38,577 nt of DNA, from NCBI GenBank assembly GCA_013203665.1, contig JABMPU010000059.1, forward strand, positions 1-38,577, read 5' to 3'. Numbering within the stretch: the stretch's first letter is position 1; every line of letters begins with the position of its first letter. A model generated the notes under the pieces. It was not told the DNA's origin. It worked only from the letters and a program-made list of their open reading frames with translations, and made no database searches. This stretch comes from Armatimonadota bacterium (GTDB taxonomy: Bacteria > Cloacimonadota > Cloacimonadia > Cloacimonadales > TCS61). The translations under genes were made by a program, and so were the position numbers. This document shows, one piece after another, positions 7,982 to 15,861 of this stretch.

Positions 7982-8197
7982 ATGAAAGAAAAAATAACAC
8001 TGAATATTGATAAAGAATTAAAAGATAAAATGAAAAAGATAGATAGAATTAATAATATGAGTTTATCAAAACTTGTTTCAGATTACTTCAAAAAATTAAC
8101 CAAAATAAAAACAGAAATATCATCTCCAATTTTGAAAAAAATTTCAGGAATAATTACCCTCAAAAAACCATTGGATGAATACAAAAAAACATCTTGA
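7982..8197 (+). CDS. DUF6364-type antitoxin, ribbon-helix-helix
   Basis: From the ATG at 7982 the protein has 71 residues: a KITLNIDKELKDKMKK strand and helix, NNMSLSKLVSDYFKKL, and a C-terminal SPILKKISGII tail. This is the pattern of the DUF6364 antitoxin family, small ribbon-helix-helix DNA binders that usually precede a PIN-domain RNase toxin. No intact toxin follows; the next 240 bases hold a short PIN-like start and then palindromic repeats. An in-frame TTG upstream is possible but has no better ribosome binding site. It looks like an orphan antitoxin. Confidence 0.65.
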   Translation: MKEKITLNIDKELKDKMKKIDRINNMSLSKLVSDYFKKLTKIKTEISSPILKKISGIITLKKPLDEYKKTS

Positions 8198-8271
8198 AAA
8201 AAAATATCTACAGAAATGATACTGAAAAGAATAATTATTGATTTATTAACAAATAAATATGATTTGAAAAT

Positions 8272-8423
8272 CCCTGAAGGGGTTAAAGCCTTTCGTTTTT
8301 TTGTTTCAATCCCAAAGTTGAAACTGTGGGTTAATCTGACAAAAAATAAGTTTAAAAGAAACCCACAACTTCAGTTGTGGGCAAACGAATTAAAAGCTGA
8401 ACTCTTTAACCATTTTAATGGTT
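8272..8423. repeat. Cluster of four hairpins posing as an ORF
   Basis: Four dyads follow one another: CCCTGAAGGG (8272-8281), CCCAAAGTTGAAACTGTGGG (8321-8340), CCCACAACTTCAGTTGTGGG (8362-8381) and AACCATTTTAATGGTT (8408-8423). The second and third are the same element on opposite strands with exchanged stem bases. An 80-codon reading frame (8216-8458) runs through them but its sequence is made of the repeats, so I do not call it a gene. Confidence 0.65.
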
Positions 8424-8472
8424 TTTCAAATAACTTACAAAAAAAAAATTCTTACTAAGCATAATAACCTAA

Positions 8473-11400
8473 ATGACAAAACAAAACCTTTGTATTCTTT
8501 TTTTATTAATTTTTTCAATATCCGCATTTTCCTACAACTATTTTTCACCAATTATAAAAGCTGAAAATCTTAATTCTGATAATCTTAATCTGAAACTGAA
8601 ACATCCAAACTTGATAATTAATTCCGAAAAAGTTTATAAAGATTCGGTTTTATTAGAAAGGAATCGAGATTATAAAATCGATTATCAAAAAGGCGAGATA
8701 ACTTTCCTTTCTGCAATTGGTTATGTATCAATTGAATATTTGATTTTCCCTCCTGATTTGCTGCAGGAGTTTTTCCTTTTTCAAATTCAGGAATATTCTG
8801 ATACCACAAAAATTAAGATTCCCCAAAAACAACAAAAACAGTTTTATTCCGATACGAATCTGAATATCACTGGAAGTAAAACCTTTTCAATCTCAGTGGC
8901 GAACAACGAAGATTTCAGTTTAAATCAATCTCTTTTTTTGAGGATTAATGGCGAGCTCAGCAAAAACTTGAGGATAGAAGCTCAGCTCACAGATAGTCAA
9001 TCTCCCATAACTCCGGAAGGAGATTCCCGCGAAATTAGCAGTTTAGACCAGATTTTCATCAGACTTTACGGTAAGAATTATGAGCTGGCTTTTGGTGATT
9101 TGGAGATGAAATTTGAGAATACTCAATTTATCAATTTTTCTCCGAAATTTGAGGGATTGAAAGCAGGTTGGTTCGGGCAAAACGAATTTCAGGGAGCAAT
9201 GGCAATTTCAAAGAGTAAAACAACAACAACCGATTTTAAAGGGTTGGAAGGGAAACAGGGACCATATTATCTTTCAACTGAATTTGCCGAAGGAGTACAA
9301 GTTATTGCCGGCTCGGAAAATGTGTATCTGAATGGAATTAAAATGCAACGTGGAGACGATTATACGATCGATTATTCTGAGGGCAGTATCACATTTACGA
9401 ATAAACATTTTATAACTTCAAATTCTCATATCCTGGTTAGTTTTCAATATTCCGATGAAGATTATCGACAAAATATGTATATTACTTCATCCAGTATAAA
9501 TTTAACTGAAAAGTTTAAAATCGAGCATCATTTCATTATTCAGAATGATGATAAAGAAAATCCGCTTCAGGAAAGTTTCTCTGAATCTGATAAAGAAATA
9601 TTGAAGAATGCAGGTGATGAAATTGCCTGGGGAAATGGCATTTTTGAGGGTGAACAAGGAGAAGGATTATACATCAAAATTACTGAAGGAAATGAGATAT
9701 ATTATGAATATGTGGGACCTGATTCGATTGGAAATTTTAATCTCTATTTTTCTTATGTGGGAGAGAATGGCTCATACGAAAAATCTGAGGATGGAAATTA
9801 TTATGTTTATGTGGGTGAAAATCTCGGGATATATCTTCCTCAAAGAAAATTGAGCTCTCCTGAAAATAAAGCAAATTATGATTTGAGTTTCCAGTATTCG
9901 GGGAATTTCTTTAAAATCCAAACTGAAGGATTATTCAGTGTTAATGATGAAAACACATTTTCTAAAAAAGATGATGACGATAACAAAGGTTTGGCTGCAC
10001 AAATCGGTTTGGATATTTATCCTGATTATGACCTGATAAAACCTGATATAAAAGTACATTTTAGAAAGCTATCAAAAGATATTTCGACCTTCGCAGATTT
10101 GCAGAATCCTTTGGAAAATTATGAACTTATTGCATTTCCGGATACTCTTGACAGCGAAGAAATTTCTTCTCAAATTAAAATGGATTTTTTGAATTTCTAT
10201 CAACCAAATATCAAATATCAGAGAAAGATCGTGAAAAATTATGCTACTCAAAATTATTTCTCCTTTACTTCAAATCTTAAGCAAAAGTGGATCTTGCCAA
10301 AAATTTATCACCGATATTTATTTTGGAATCAGGATTTTGAAAATGAAGCTGATAGTTTTTTTAAGAACAAAAATTTGAATCAGCACGATATTAAAGGAAA
10401 TTATGTTATAAAAAAAGTAAAATTCGGTTCGGGATATTTTATCAAAGAGTTAAAAGAAGAAGCACACGATTTTGTAAAATATGGAGAGAGGATCAGAAAA
10501 TTGGATTTTCATATTTCAACTTATAAAACAAAAAATCTGAGTGCTGAAATTTCATATAAGGAAGAAAATAACGATTCATTGCAAATTTCACAAAATTGGG
10601 AATCTGTTCAAATCTCAAAAACAATTGGATTTAAAACATTTATAAATTCGAAAAATCACAAAGCGAATATTGATTTATCTCATCGTGAAATTAGCGGTGC
10701 AGAAGAAAATCAATTTGATATGGCAAGAATTACCCTTTCCAATTCTCTTCTCAAAGATGCGATCAGTTTGAACTCAAATTATTCGCTTAAAAATGTTCAG
10801 TTCTATCCCAAAATCCGCATCTTCGAATTTGTAGGCGAAAATTCAGGTTTTTATGATGAAGACAGCGTTTACACCGAAGGTGGCGGATATGATTGGGTGA
10901 TCACAGATATTGATTATGAACATCCTGAAATGTCCGTTGAAGTGAATGCCAATTTTATTTTGTATTTGAATCCGAAAATAATTTCAAGTTCGTTTCTGAA
11001 GAAATTTCAAACCGAAACAAATTGGATGATTTCAGAGAATTCAAAGTCATCTGAGAAATGGAATATTTACCTTTTAAATCCTGATATTCTGATGGATTCG
11101 GAGAGTACGATTTACGGCAGGAATTCCTTTCGTCAAACGATATGGTTTGATGTTATCCATAGAAAATTACTTTCAAAACTAAAATTTCAACAAGATAAAA
11201 CTCTGGACAATCGTTATCAGGAATCCATCACAAACCGGTTGAAAATTATCGAGGGAAATTTGCAGTTTTCCGGATTGAGAAATACAAAATTCGACTTATT
11301 TCTGGAAAACAGAAATGAAAAAGATTCCAATTATGAATCTGAAATTGAGATAAATTCTGTGGAATTTGATGTTCGAAATAAAATTAATGATAATTTAACT

Positions 11401-11739
11401 TTGCAAACAGATTTTGATTTTTCCTCTGAAAAAGGGAATAAGCAAAATGAAGATAATTATGAAATTAAAAGCTATAAAATATCAGAAACCGTAACTTATT
11501 TCTTTCAAAGAAAATATAGATTATTTTCTAGGTTCAGCTACAAAAGAAATAATCGCTCCGGCTCTACTTTTTTGATTTTTTTAGCTGATAAAAAAGATGG
11601 CAATATTTTCAAATGGAATATAAATTTGGATTATAAAATCGGAAGTTACACTTCTGTAAGATTGAAGTATTCGGGCGATAGTTATCCTGAACAGGATGAT
11701 GTTCATCAGCTTGAGGTTGAGGTGAAAGCTGAGTTTTAG
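8473..11739 (+). CDS. Large outer-membrane-type surface protein
   Basis: The 1088-residue product begins with a signal peptide (hydrophobic 5-20). Two segments share the pattern RDYKIDYQKGEITFL (near 63-78) and GDDYTIDYSEGSITFTN, both preceded by a strand-turn such as VYLNGIKMQRG; this pattern reminds me of SprA-like cell-surface proteins of the FCB group. Between them is SLFLRINGELSKNLRIEAQL, a strand rich in alternating residues. The second half is a long run of amphipathic strands ending EVEVKAEF, like a large beta barrel with a terminal aromatic residue. A role in outer-membrane export or as a surface scaffold is inference; no enzyme motif is visible. The ribosome binding site is weak. 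No partner gene is adjacent, and 479 bases of repeats follow. Confidence 0.65.
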   Translation: MTKQNLCILFLLIFSISAFSYNYFSPIIKAENLNSDNLNLKLKHPNLIINSEKVYKDSVLLERNRDYKIDYQKGEITFLSAIGYVSIEYLIFPPDLLQEFFLFQIQEYSDTTKIKIPQKQQKQFYSDTNLNITGSKTFSISVANNEDFSLNQSLFLRINGELSKNLRIEAQLTDSQSPITPEGDSREISSLDQIFIRLYGKNYELAFGDLEMKFENTQFINFSPKFEGLKAGWFGQNEFQGAMAISKSKTTTTDFKGLEGKQGPYYLSTEFAEGVQVIAGSENVYLNGIKMQRGDDYTIDYSEGSITFTNKHFITSNSHILVSFQYSDEDYRQNMYITSSSINLTEKFKIEHHFIIQNDDKENPLQESFSESDKEILKNAGDEIAWGNGIFEGEQGEGLYIKITEGNEIYYEYVGPDSIGNFNLYFSYVGENGSYEKSEDGNYYVYVGENLGIYLPQRKLSSPENKANYDLSFQYSGNFFKIQTEGLFSVNDENTFSKKDDDDNKGLAAQIGLDIYPDYDLIKPDIKVHFRKLSKDISTFADLQNPLENYELIAFPDTLDSEEISSQIKMDFLNFYQPNIKYQRKIVKNYATQNYFSFTSNLKQKWILPKIYHRYLFWNQDFENEADSFFKNKNLNQHDIKGNYVIKKVKFGSGYFIKELKEEAHDFVKYGERIRKLDFHISTYKTKNLSAEISYKEENNDSLQISQNWESVQISKTIGFKTFINSKNHKANIDLSHREISGAEENQFDMARITLSNSLLKDAISLNSNYSLKNVQFYPKIRIFEFVGENSGFYDEDSVYTEGGGYDWVITDIDYEHPEMSVEVNANFILYLNPKIISSSFLKKFQTETNWMISENSKSSEKWNIYLLNPDILMDSESTIYGRNSFRQTIWFDVIHRKLLSKLKFQQDKTLDNRYQESITNRLKIIEGNLQFSGLRNTKFDLFLENRNEKDSNYESEIEINSVEFDVRNKINDNLTLQTDFDFSSEKGNKQNEDNYEIKSYKISETVTYFFQRKYRLFSRFSYKRNNRSGSTFLIFLADKKDGNIFKWNINLDYKIGSYTSVRLKYSGDSYPEQDDVHQLEVEVKAEF

Positions 11740-11754
11740 GGATTAGATGCAGAA

Positions 11755-11800
11755 AAAAAGGAACACAGATGACACGGATTAAATGGATTTTCACGGATAA
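11755..11800. repeat. Dispersed ACACGGAT-type repeat
   Basis: Segments such as GACACGGATTAAATGGATT and TTTTCACGGATAAG belong to a short-word family seen again at 13922-13980, 14074-14100 and 36338-36375. Between 11740 and 12218 I see only repeats: this one and the three hairpin elements listed next; no credible gene. Confidence 0.5.
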
Positions 11801-11850
11801 GAATTTAACACTGAAATATTTCAATGGATTAGACAACTTAAGTCAAGTCA

Positions 11851-11866
11851 TCCGGCAGTTGCCGGA
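11851..11866. repeat. TCCGGCA palindrome
   Basis: TCCGGCAGTTGCCGGA is a 7-bp inverted repeat with two middle bases. The same element occurs as an 18-base perfect palindrome at 29122-29139. Confidence 0.5.
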
Positions 11867-11895
11867 GAACTTCTATGAAATCAAATATTTTGTAG

Positions 11896-11939
11896 CTCGA
11901 GCTGCCAGGTCGAGAATGATAGCGACCAAGCTGGTCGCT
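11896..11939. repeat. Twin-hairpin element, copy 1
   Basis: CTCGAGCTGCCAGGTCGAG (11896-11914) and AGCGACCAAGCTGGTCGCT (11921-11939) form two hairpins. On the opposite strand they align in order with 26282-26325, flanks included, and stem changes between the copies are partly compensatory (AGCGACC/GGTCGCT against AGCAACC/GGTTGCT). Confidence 0.6.
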
Positions 11940-12098
11940 TTACGAGAACACTAATTATTGTAAATATCCTGTATATCATGTTAATCCAGTCAAAAAAAAG
12001 AATACTTATACGCAGATTAACACTGGATATAGAAAAAATTACCAAAACAAATATAAAATTCTTGCCAGAATTCTGGGGAAATTCTTAAGGGAAATAGA

Positions 12099-12198
12099 GT
12101 AACATAAACCTCTGGTTTGTGAAAGTAACAAAGTTCTCAAAGCGGACCCAGTTGAATAGCTTCGCATTCTACGGGTTAGAAGCTATGAGTTACATTAA
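12099..12198 (+). repeat. GTAAC-bounded multi-hairpin element, copy 1
   Basis: It opens with GTAACATAAACCTCTGGTTT and closes with GAGTTACATTAA; inside is TAGCTTC...GAAGCTA-like pairing. The ends match, on the opposite strand, the element at 27172-27230, while the inner hairpins differ. It ends just before the gmhA ribosome binding site. Confidence 0.55.
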
Positions 12199-12218
12199 CA
12201 AAATTACCTGGAGTGAAT

Positions 12219-12800
12219 ATGTTGGATAAATTAAAAAAATCATTTGAAACCGCAGCAAATCATTTTATAGATTTTTTTGAAAACGAAGATAATTTTATCA
12301 AGACTGCAAATATCTCAGAATTGATTGCAAAAACCTTTCAGAATGGAGGAAAAGTCCTAATCTGCGGAAATGGAGGAAGTGCAGCAGATGCCATGCATTT
12401 TGCTGAAGAATTTACTGGCAGATTCAGAAAGAGCCGGAAAGCTTTGCCTGTTATTGCATTGACCGATCCTTCTCATATAACTTGCGTTGGCAATGATTTC
12501 GGATTTGAAGAGATATTCTCCAGAGGTGTAGAAGCTTTTGGTAAAAAAAAAGACATTCTAATTGGACTTTCTACAAGCGGAAATTCAGAGAATATTATCA
12601 GAGCCTTCCAAAAAGCAAAAGAAATCAAGATGACCACTATTTCTCTTTTGGGAAAAGATGGTGGAAAATTAAAAGGCTTTTGTGATTATGAATTCATTAT
12701 TCCAGCACAAACTTCAGATCGGATTCAAGAACTTCATATGACGATTCTTCACGTTATTATTGAAGGAGTGGAGAGAATTCTTTTTCCTGAAAATTATTAA
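12219..12800 (+). CDS. gmhA: D-sedoheptulose-7-phosphate isomerase
   Basis: ATG at 12219 follows GGAG by five bases, giving 193 residues. It is a SIS-domain protein with GNGGSAADAMHFAEE at 50-64, LSTSGNSENI at about 118-126 and a late LHMTILHVIIEG helix carrying the usual histidines. GmhA converts sedoheptulose 7-phosphate to D-glycero-D-manno-heptose 7-phosphate, the first step to ADP-heptose for the LPS core, in the cytoplasm. The glutamate (E63/E64) and the C-terminal histidine that do acid-base chemistry in the family appear kept. The other hldE/gmhB steps are not in the window. It heads a plus-strand set with dtd and a HAD phosphatase; the HAD gene is not GmhB-like. Confidence 0.9.
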   Translation: MLDKLKKSFETAANHFIDFFENEDNFIKTANISELIAKTFQNGGKVLICGNGGSAADAMHFAEEFTGRFRKSRKALPVIALTDPSHITCVGNDFGFEEIFSRGVEAFGKKKDILIGLSTSGNSENIIRAFQKAKEIKMTTISLLGKDGGKLKGFCDYEFIIPAQTSDRIQELHMTILHVIIEGVERILFPENY

Positions 12801-12809
12801 TTTTGGAGC

Positions 12810-12828
12810 AAAATAACTGTGTTATTTT
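12810..12828. repeat. Small AT-rich hairpin after gmhA
   Basis: AAAATAAC-TGT-GTTATTTT is an 8-bp perfect stem with a 3-base loop in the 68-base space between gmhA and dtd. It could stabilise or attenuate the transcript; there is no clear T-run. Confidence 0.3.
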
Positions 12829-12868
12829 ATAAAGTGTAAATCCGAATCAGATTAGGAAAAAGCACAAA

Positions 12869-13306
12869 ATGAAATTAGTTATCCAGAGAGTAGATTCGGC
12901 AAAAGTAGAAGTTGAAAGCAAACTCATATCAAAGATTGGAAAAGGTTTTTTGATTTTAATAGGAGTTTCCGCTACAGATGATGGTTCGGAAATAGAGTGG
13001 TTAGCGAAGAAAACAGTCGGTTTGAGGATTTTTCAGGATGAGGATAATAAAATGAATCTTTCCCTCAAAGATTTAAATGGAGAGATTCTTCTGGTTTCTC
13101 AATTTACACTTTATGCAAATTGTAAAAAAGGAAAAAGACCCAGTTTCATTGAAGCAGCCCTACCTGAAAAAGCAGAAAAATTTTATAACTTGTTTGCTGA
13201 AGAATTAGAGAAAAGCGGAATAAAAACCAAGAAAGGGATTTTCGGTGCTTTTATGAAGGTGAGCTTGGAAAATAATGGTCCTGTTACAATAATTTTGGAA
13301 AGATAG
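12869..13306 (+). CDS. dtd: D-aminoacyl-tRNA deacylase
   Basis: The 145-residue protein is a full-length DTD. It has MKLVIQRVDSAKVEV at the start, VSQFTLYANCKKGKRPSF (SQFTLYA at 77-83) and FGAFMKVSLENNGPVTI at the end, with the Gly-Pro of the family's specificity motif at 137-138. It frees D-amino acids from tRNA, a quality-control step of translation in the cytoplasm. The stop is one base before the ATG of the HAD gene, so these two are coupled. Confidence 0.95.
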   Translation: MKLVIQRVDSAKVEVESKLISKIGKGFLILIGVSATDDGSEIEWLAKKTVGLRIFQDEDNKMNLSLKDLNGEILLVSQFTLYANCKKGKRPSFIEAALPEKAEKFYNLFAEELEKSGIKTKKGIFGAFMKVSLENNGPVTIILER

Positions 13307-13307
13307 A

Positions 13308-13904
13308 ATGGAAATTAAAAATGTGATTTTTGATTTGGGAAAAGTTTTGATTGATTTTAATTTCAGTAGCTTCTGGGAGAGTATCGGTGCGGAAAAATGT
13401 GAAAGATTTCTGGATGAAGCACAGGAGCCGATATTACTTTTTGAAGCAGGTAAAATATCGAAGCAACAATTTCTTAATGAGATCCAAACTACATATAATT
13501 TCGATATGAATATGCAGGATTTCGAGAAGATATGGTGTGATGTTTTTTCTGAAAAATCCCAAATGATTGAAATGGCAAAGAAAATTAACAAAAAATATGA
13601 AATTTTCATTTTTTCCAATACAGATGAAATTCACTTTCCCTACATCTGGAAAAAATTTCCTTCTATTCATTTTTTTAAAGAGAATTTGATGCTTTCTTAT
13701 GAAATTGGTTCTGTAAAACCAGATTTGGATTCATATGAAAGAGCTTTGAATAAATTCGATTTGAAATTTGAGGAATGTCTTTTTATTGATGATAGACCGA
13801 TAAATATTCAAGTTGCTGAATCTTTGGGAATGAAAGGAATTTTACATAAAGAGTATGAGGATACAAAAGAGAGAATTTCTGAGATATTAGATATGACTCT
13901 TTGA
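13308..13904 (+). CDS. HAD-family phosphatase, YihX-like
   Basis: The 198-residue protein has HAD motif I IFDLGKVLIDF with nucleophile D9, motif II FIFSNT, motif III lysine in GSVKPD and motif IV FIDDRPIN. A Gly (residue 11) stands where many HADs have a second Asp; this DxG form is normal in the YihX-like subfamily IA-v3, so it is not a loss. The substrate is likely a small phosphate ester, but it cannot be read from sequence. It is coupled to dtd by a one-base gap. Confidence 0.85.
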   Translation: MEIKNVIFDLGKVLIDFNFSSFWESIGAEKCERFLDEAQEPILLFEAGKISKQQFLNEIQTTYNFDMNMQDFEKIWCDVFSEKSQMIEMAKKINKKYEIFIFSNTDEIHFPYIWKKFPSIHFFKENLMLSYEIGSVKPDLDSYERALNKFDLKFEECLFIDDRPINIQVAESLGMKGILHKEYEDTKERISEILDMTL

Positions 13905-13917
13905 GGAATAAAAAGGA

Positions 13918-14104
13918 ATTAGACGCAGATTCGCGCTAAAAAATAGCACACGGATGACACGGATTTTACGGATTTGCACGAATAAAATTGACAGGATAAA
14001 CAGGATTAACAGGAAAAAATAAAACTTTGTGTCTTAGTGTCTTTGTGGCAAAAAAATAAAAACTAAATAGTAATTTGTGTTAATTCGTGTAATTCGTGGA
14101 TAAA
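13918..14104. repeat. Dispersed short-word repeat block
   Basis: The 228-base space after the HAD gene carries CACGGATGACACGGATT, GACAGGATAAACAGGATT, TTGTGTCTTAGTGTCTTTG and AATTCGTGTAATTCGTGG in turn. These words are typical of non-coding dispersed repeats. No gene is visible. Confidence 0.5.
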
Positions 14105-14132
14105 AAAAGTCAGTGAAAAAAAAGGAGGATAG

Positions 14133-14957
14133 ATGAAATTATTAATTGGTGTTTTTTGCGTGATGTTCTTAATCAGTTGCGCACAGGAAAATGTGAAAAG
14201 CGGAGGATTCGGGCAGGAATTCTGGGAAGGGGAAACATTTGTACAAAAATCTGTGGATGCTTCTCAATTGGATGAGAACCGCATCAGAGCGAAAGTTGAT
14301 GGAAAATGGAATGAATATGTACTGGTAGATTTACCGGCTGAATTCATTGAATGGAGTACGTCGGAAAGGACGGAATCTCTCGAAAAAATCAAAACCGGTG
14401 AAATGCCCGGTTTAGCAGGAGCTCACAATGGAATTATTGCCACTTATGGATATCAGCGCGAAGACTCGAAATTCAAGGTTAATAATGCTGTCAAAGGTTG
14501 TGGATTTCTTCCTAAAAAGGAGAAAATCAAAGAAATTATTCGACATTTAAAAGATACTAAAGAAGAACATTTCATGAAAAAATTAGATATTCTTCTTGGA
14601 AATTATGAAAATGCAGATTCTCTATTCGATATGAATAAACAGGTTTCCCTGGAATTATATTCAGTTCCTGATCGGGGCACCCAGACTTTTTTGAACCAGA
14701 TGACTGATCCGACCTCTGTTATTGTTTTTATGGCAATTCCAACTTTTAAGCTCAAGACGATTGCCTATCTTTTACATCCTGAAAATCCGGATTTGACAGA
14801 TTATGAAAAAGATGTGGTGGAGTATATTAATCTTATTCACAGTTATTTTCACGGAGAATTTTCCAAAGAATTTATTGCTGTGATTTACAATGTTATTGAA
14901 GTTTACAATAGCTCTCCGGGCAGAAAAGAGGGAATGGGGAAGAAGATGGTGCCGTAG
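14133..14957 (+). CDS. Predicted lipoprotein, unrecognised
   Basis: ATG at 14133 follows AGGAGG by four bases. The first 15 residues form a lipoprotein signal and LISC places the lipidated Cys at 16; residue 17 is Ala, so outer-membrane sorting is plausible. The 274-residue product has no motif I know. Visible are GEMPGLAGAHNGIIATYGYQ around 88-107, a helical K/E-rich middle and a hydrophobic TSVIVFMAIPTF near 190-201. A terminator follows directly. It stands alone after a repeat block. Confidence 0.7.
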   Translation: MKLLIGVFCVMFLISCAQENVKSGGFGQEFWEGETFVQKSVDASQLDENRIRAKVDGKWNEYVLVDLPAEFIEWSTSERTESLEKIKTGEMPGLAGAHNGIIATYGYQREDSKFKVNNAVKGCGFLPKKEKIKEIIRHLKDTKEEHFMKKLDILLGNYENADSLFDMNKQVSLELYSVPDRGTQTFLNQMTDPTSVIVFMAIPTFKLKTIAYLLHPENPDLTDYEKDVVEYINLIHSYFHGEFSKEFIAVIYNVIEVYNSSPGRKEGMGKKMVP

Positions 14958-15010
14958 ATTATAATTTTGTTCCCAAGCTGGGCATGGAAACAAAAAATAG
15001 AAATATTCTT

Positions 15011-15045
15011 CCGAGTTGAGTTTTTAAACCTGACTCGGTTTTTTT
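15011..15045. terminator. Rho-independent terminator
   Basis: CCGAGT (15011-15016) pairs with ACTCGG, with a partly paired AT-rich loop between, followed by seven Ts at 15039-15045. It lies 53 bases after the lipoprotein gene on the plus strand and just beyond the end of the convergent EIIA-like gene. Confidence 0.75.
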
Positions 15046-15047
15046 AT

Positions 15048-15860
15048 CTAAAATCCTTTTGCAAAAAAGAGATCGAGAACCATCACACTTAAACCGGAAA
15101 AAGAGTCTAAATCTCCAAAAATATCTTCCAGACCTTTTATTATCGGGTTTATATATTCTTTGGGAATCTTTAATAAAATAACTTTACTAAACGGACTCTT
15201 CCCACCTGTAAAATTGAAAAATCCCAGAAAAAGAGGAACTTTAGAAAGTAGATTTTCCATTTGCTGTGTTTCGATAATTGTAGATTCCTGCACTCCATAT
15301 TCGATAAAAACTTCTGTAACATCCTGCATTATTTCTTCGTCTTTTACAATTACGATCATCAATTTTTCCCTTTTCTTTTTGGAAACTTTCAATCCTTCTA
15401 TATCCGAATTTCGCAGGAATTCTTCATAAAGTGTAATTTTTGTATTTGCTTTCTGCAATAATTCAGGGACATCAGGTTCTTTTAGAGTATGAGAAACTTT
15501 TGCTAAAAGCGATAGATGACAATTTCTATTCGAAGTGGGTCCGATTATTATGATAAAAATCTTCACCTTTTTTTTATCGATCGCATCAAAAGAAACGCCT
15601 TTTTTGCAAATCGCAATTCCAATTACGAATTTATCTATTTCCTCCATCTGGCAGTGTGGAATAGCAATTCCTCTTCCGAAGCCAGTGCTTCCCATATCTT
15701 CACGTTTTTTCAAAGAGGTGTAGATTTTCTCGGATTCCAAGCCATTGAAAACGCTGCTTCTTTTAATTAATTCTGCAATTTTTTTGAGGGTTTCATCTTT
15801 ATCTTTTGTATGCAAATCCGGTTCACAACATTCGAGTTTTAAAACATCAGGAATATTCAT
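15048..15860 (-). CDS. EIIA (PtsN-like) domain protein with C-terminal domain
   Basis: Residues 1 to about 155 form a PTS EIIA domain of the fructose/nitrogen type. GRGIAIPHCQ carries the phosphorylatable histidine at 69, and GVSFDAIDKKKVKIFIIIIGP and HLSLLAKVSHTL follow as usual. Residues about 163-270 are a second domain (KLMIVIVKDEEIMQDVTEVFIEYGV...) with the strand-helix pattern of a P-II or ferredoxin-like ligand domain; that assignment is inference. ATG at 15860 follows AGGAG by five bases. The antiporter gene upstream ends one base before it, so the pair probably works together, with the EIIA domain as a regulator and not a sugar carrier. No other PTS gene is in the window. Confidence 0.8.
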   Translation of the reverse strand: MNIPDVLKLECCEPDLHTKDKDETLKKIAELIKRSSVFNGLESEKIYTSLKKREDMGSTGFGRGIAIPHCQMEEIDKFVIGIAICKKGVSFDAIDKKKVKIFIIIIGPTSNRNCHLSLLAKVSHTLKEPDVPELLQKANTKITLYEEFLRNSDIEGLKVSKKKREKLMIVIVKDEEIMQDVTEVFIEYGVQESTIIETQQMENLLSKVPLFLGFFNFTGGKSPFSKVILLKIPKEYINPIIKGLEDIFGDLDSFSGLSVMVLDLFFAKGF

Positions 15861-15861
15861 G

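Noticed and set aside
8216-8458. 80-codon open frame on the plus strand
   Set aside because: Most of it consists of four palindromes; the encoded words follow the repeat sequence and no ribosome binding site is present. Only the first 15 codons could be a toxin remnant.
12099-12198. Possible tRNA or structured ncRNA
   Set aside because: No cloverleaf or TTC-loop consensus; the ends match a repeat at 27172-27259.
13308-13904. HAD protein inactive because motif I lacks the second Asp
   Set aside because: The DxG form of motif I is usual in YihX-like HAD phosphatases, and the other motifs are complete.
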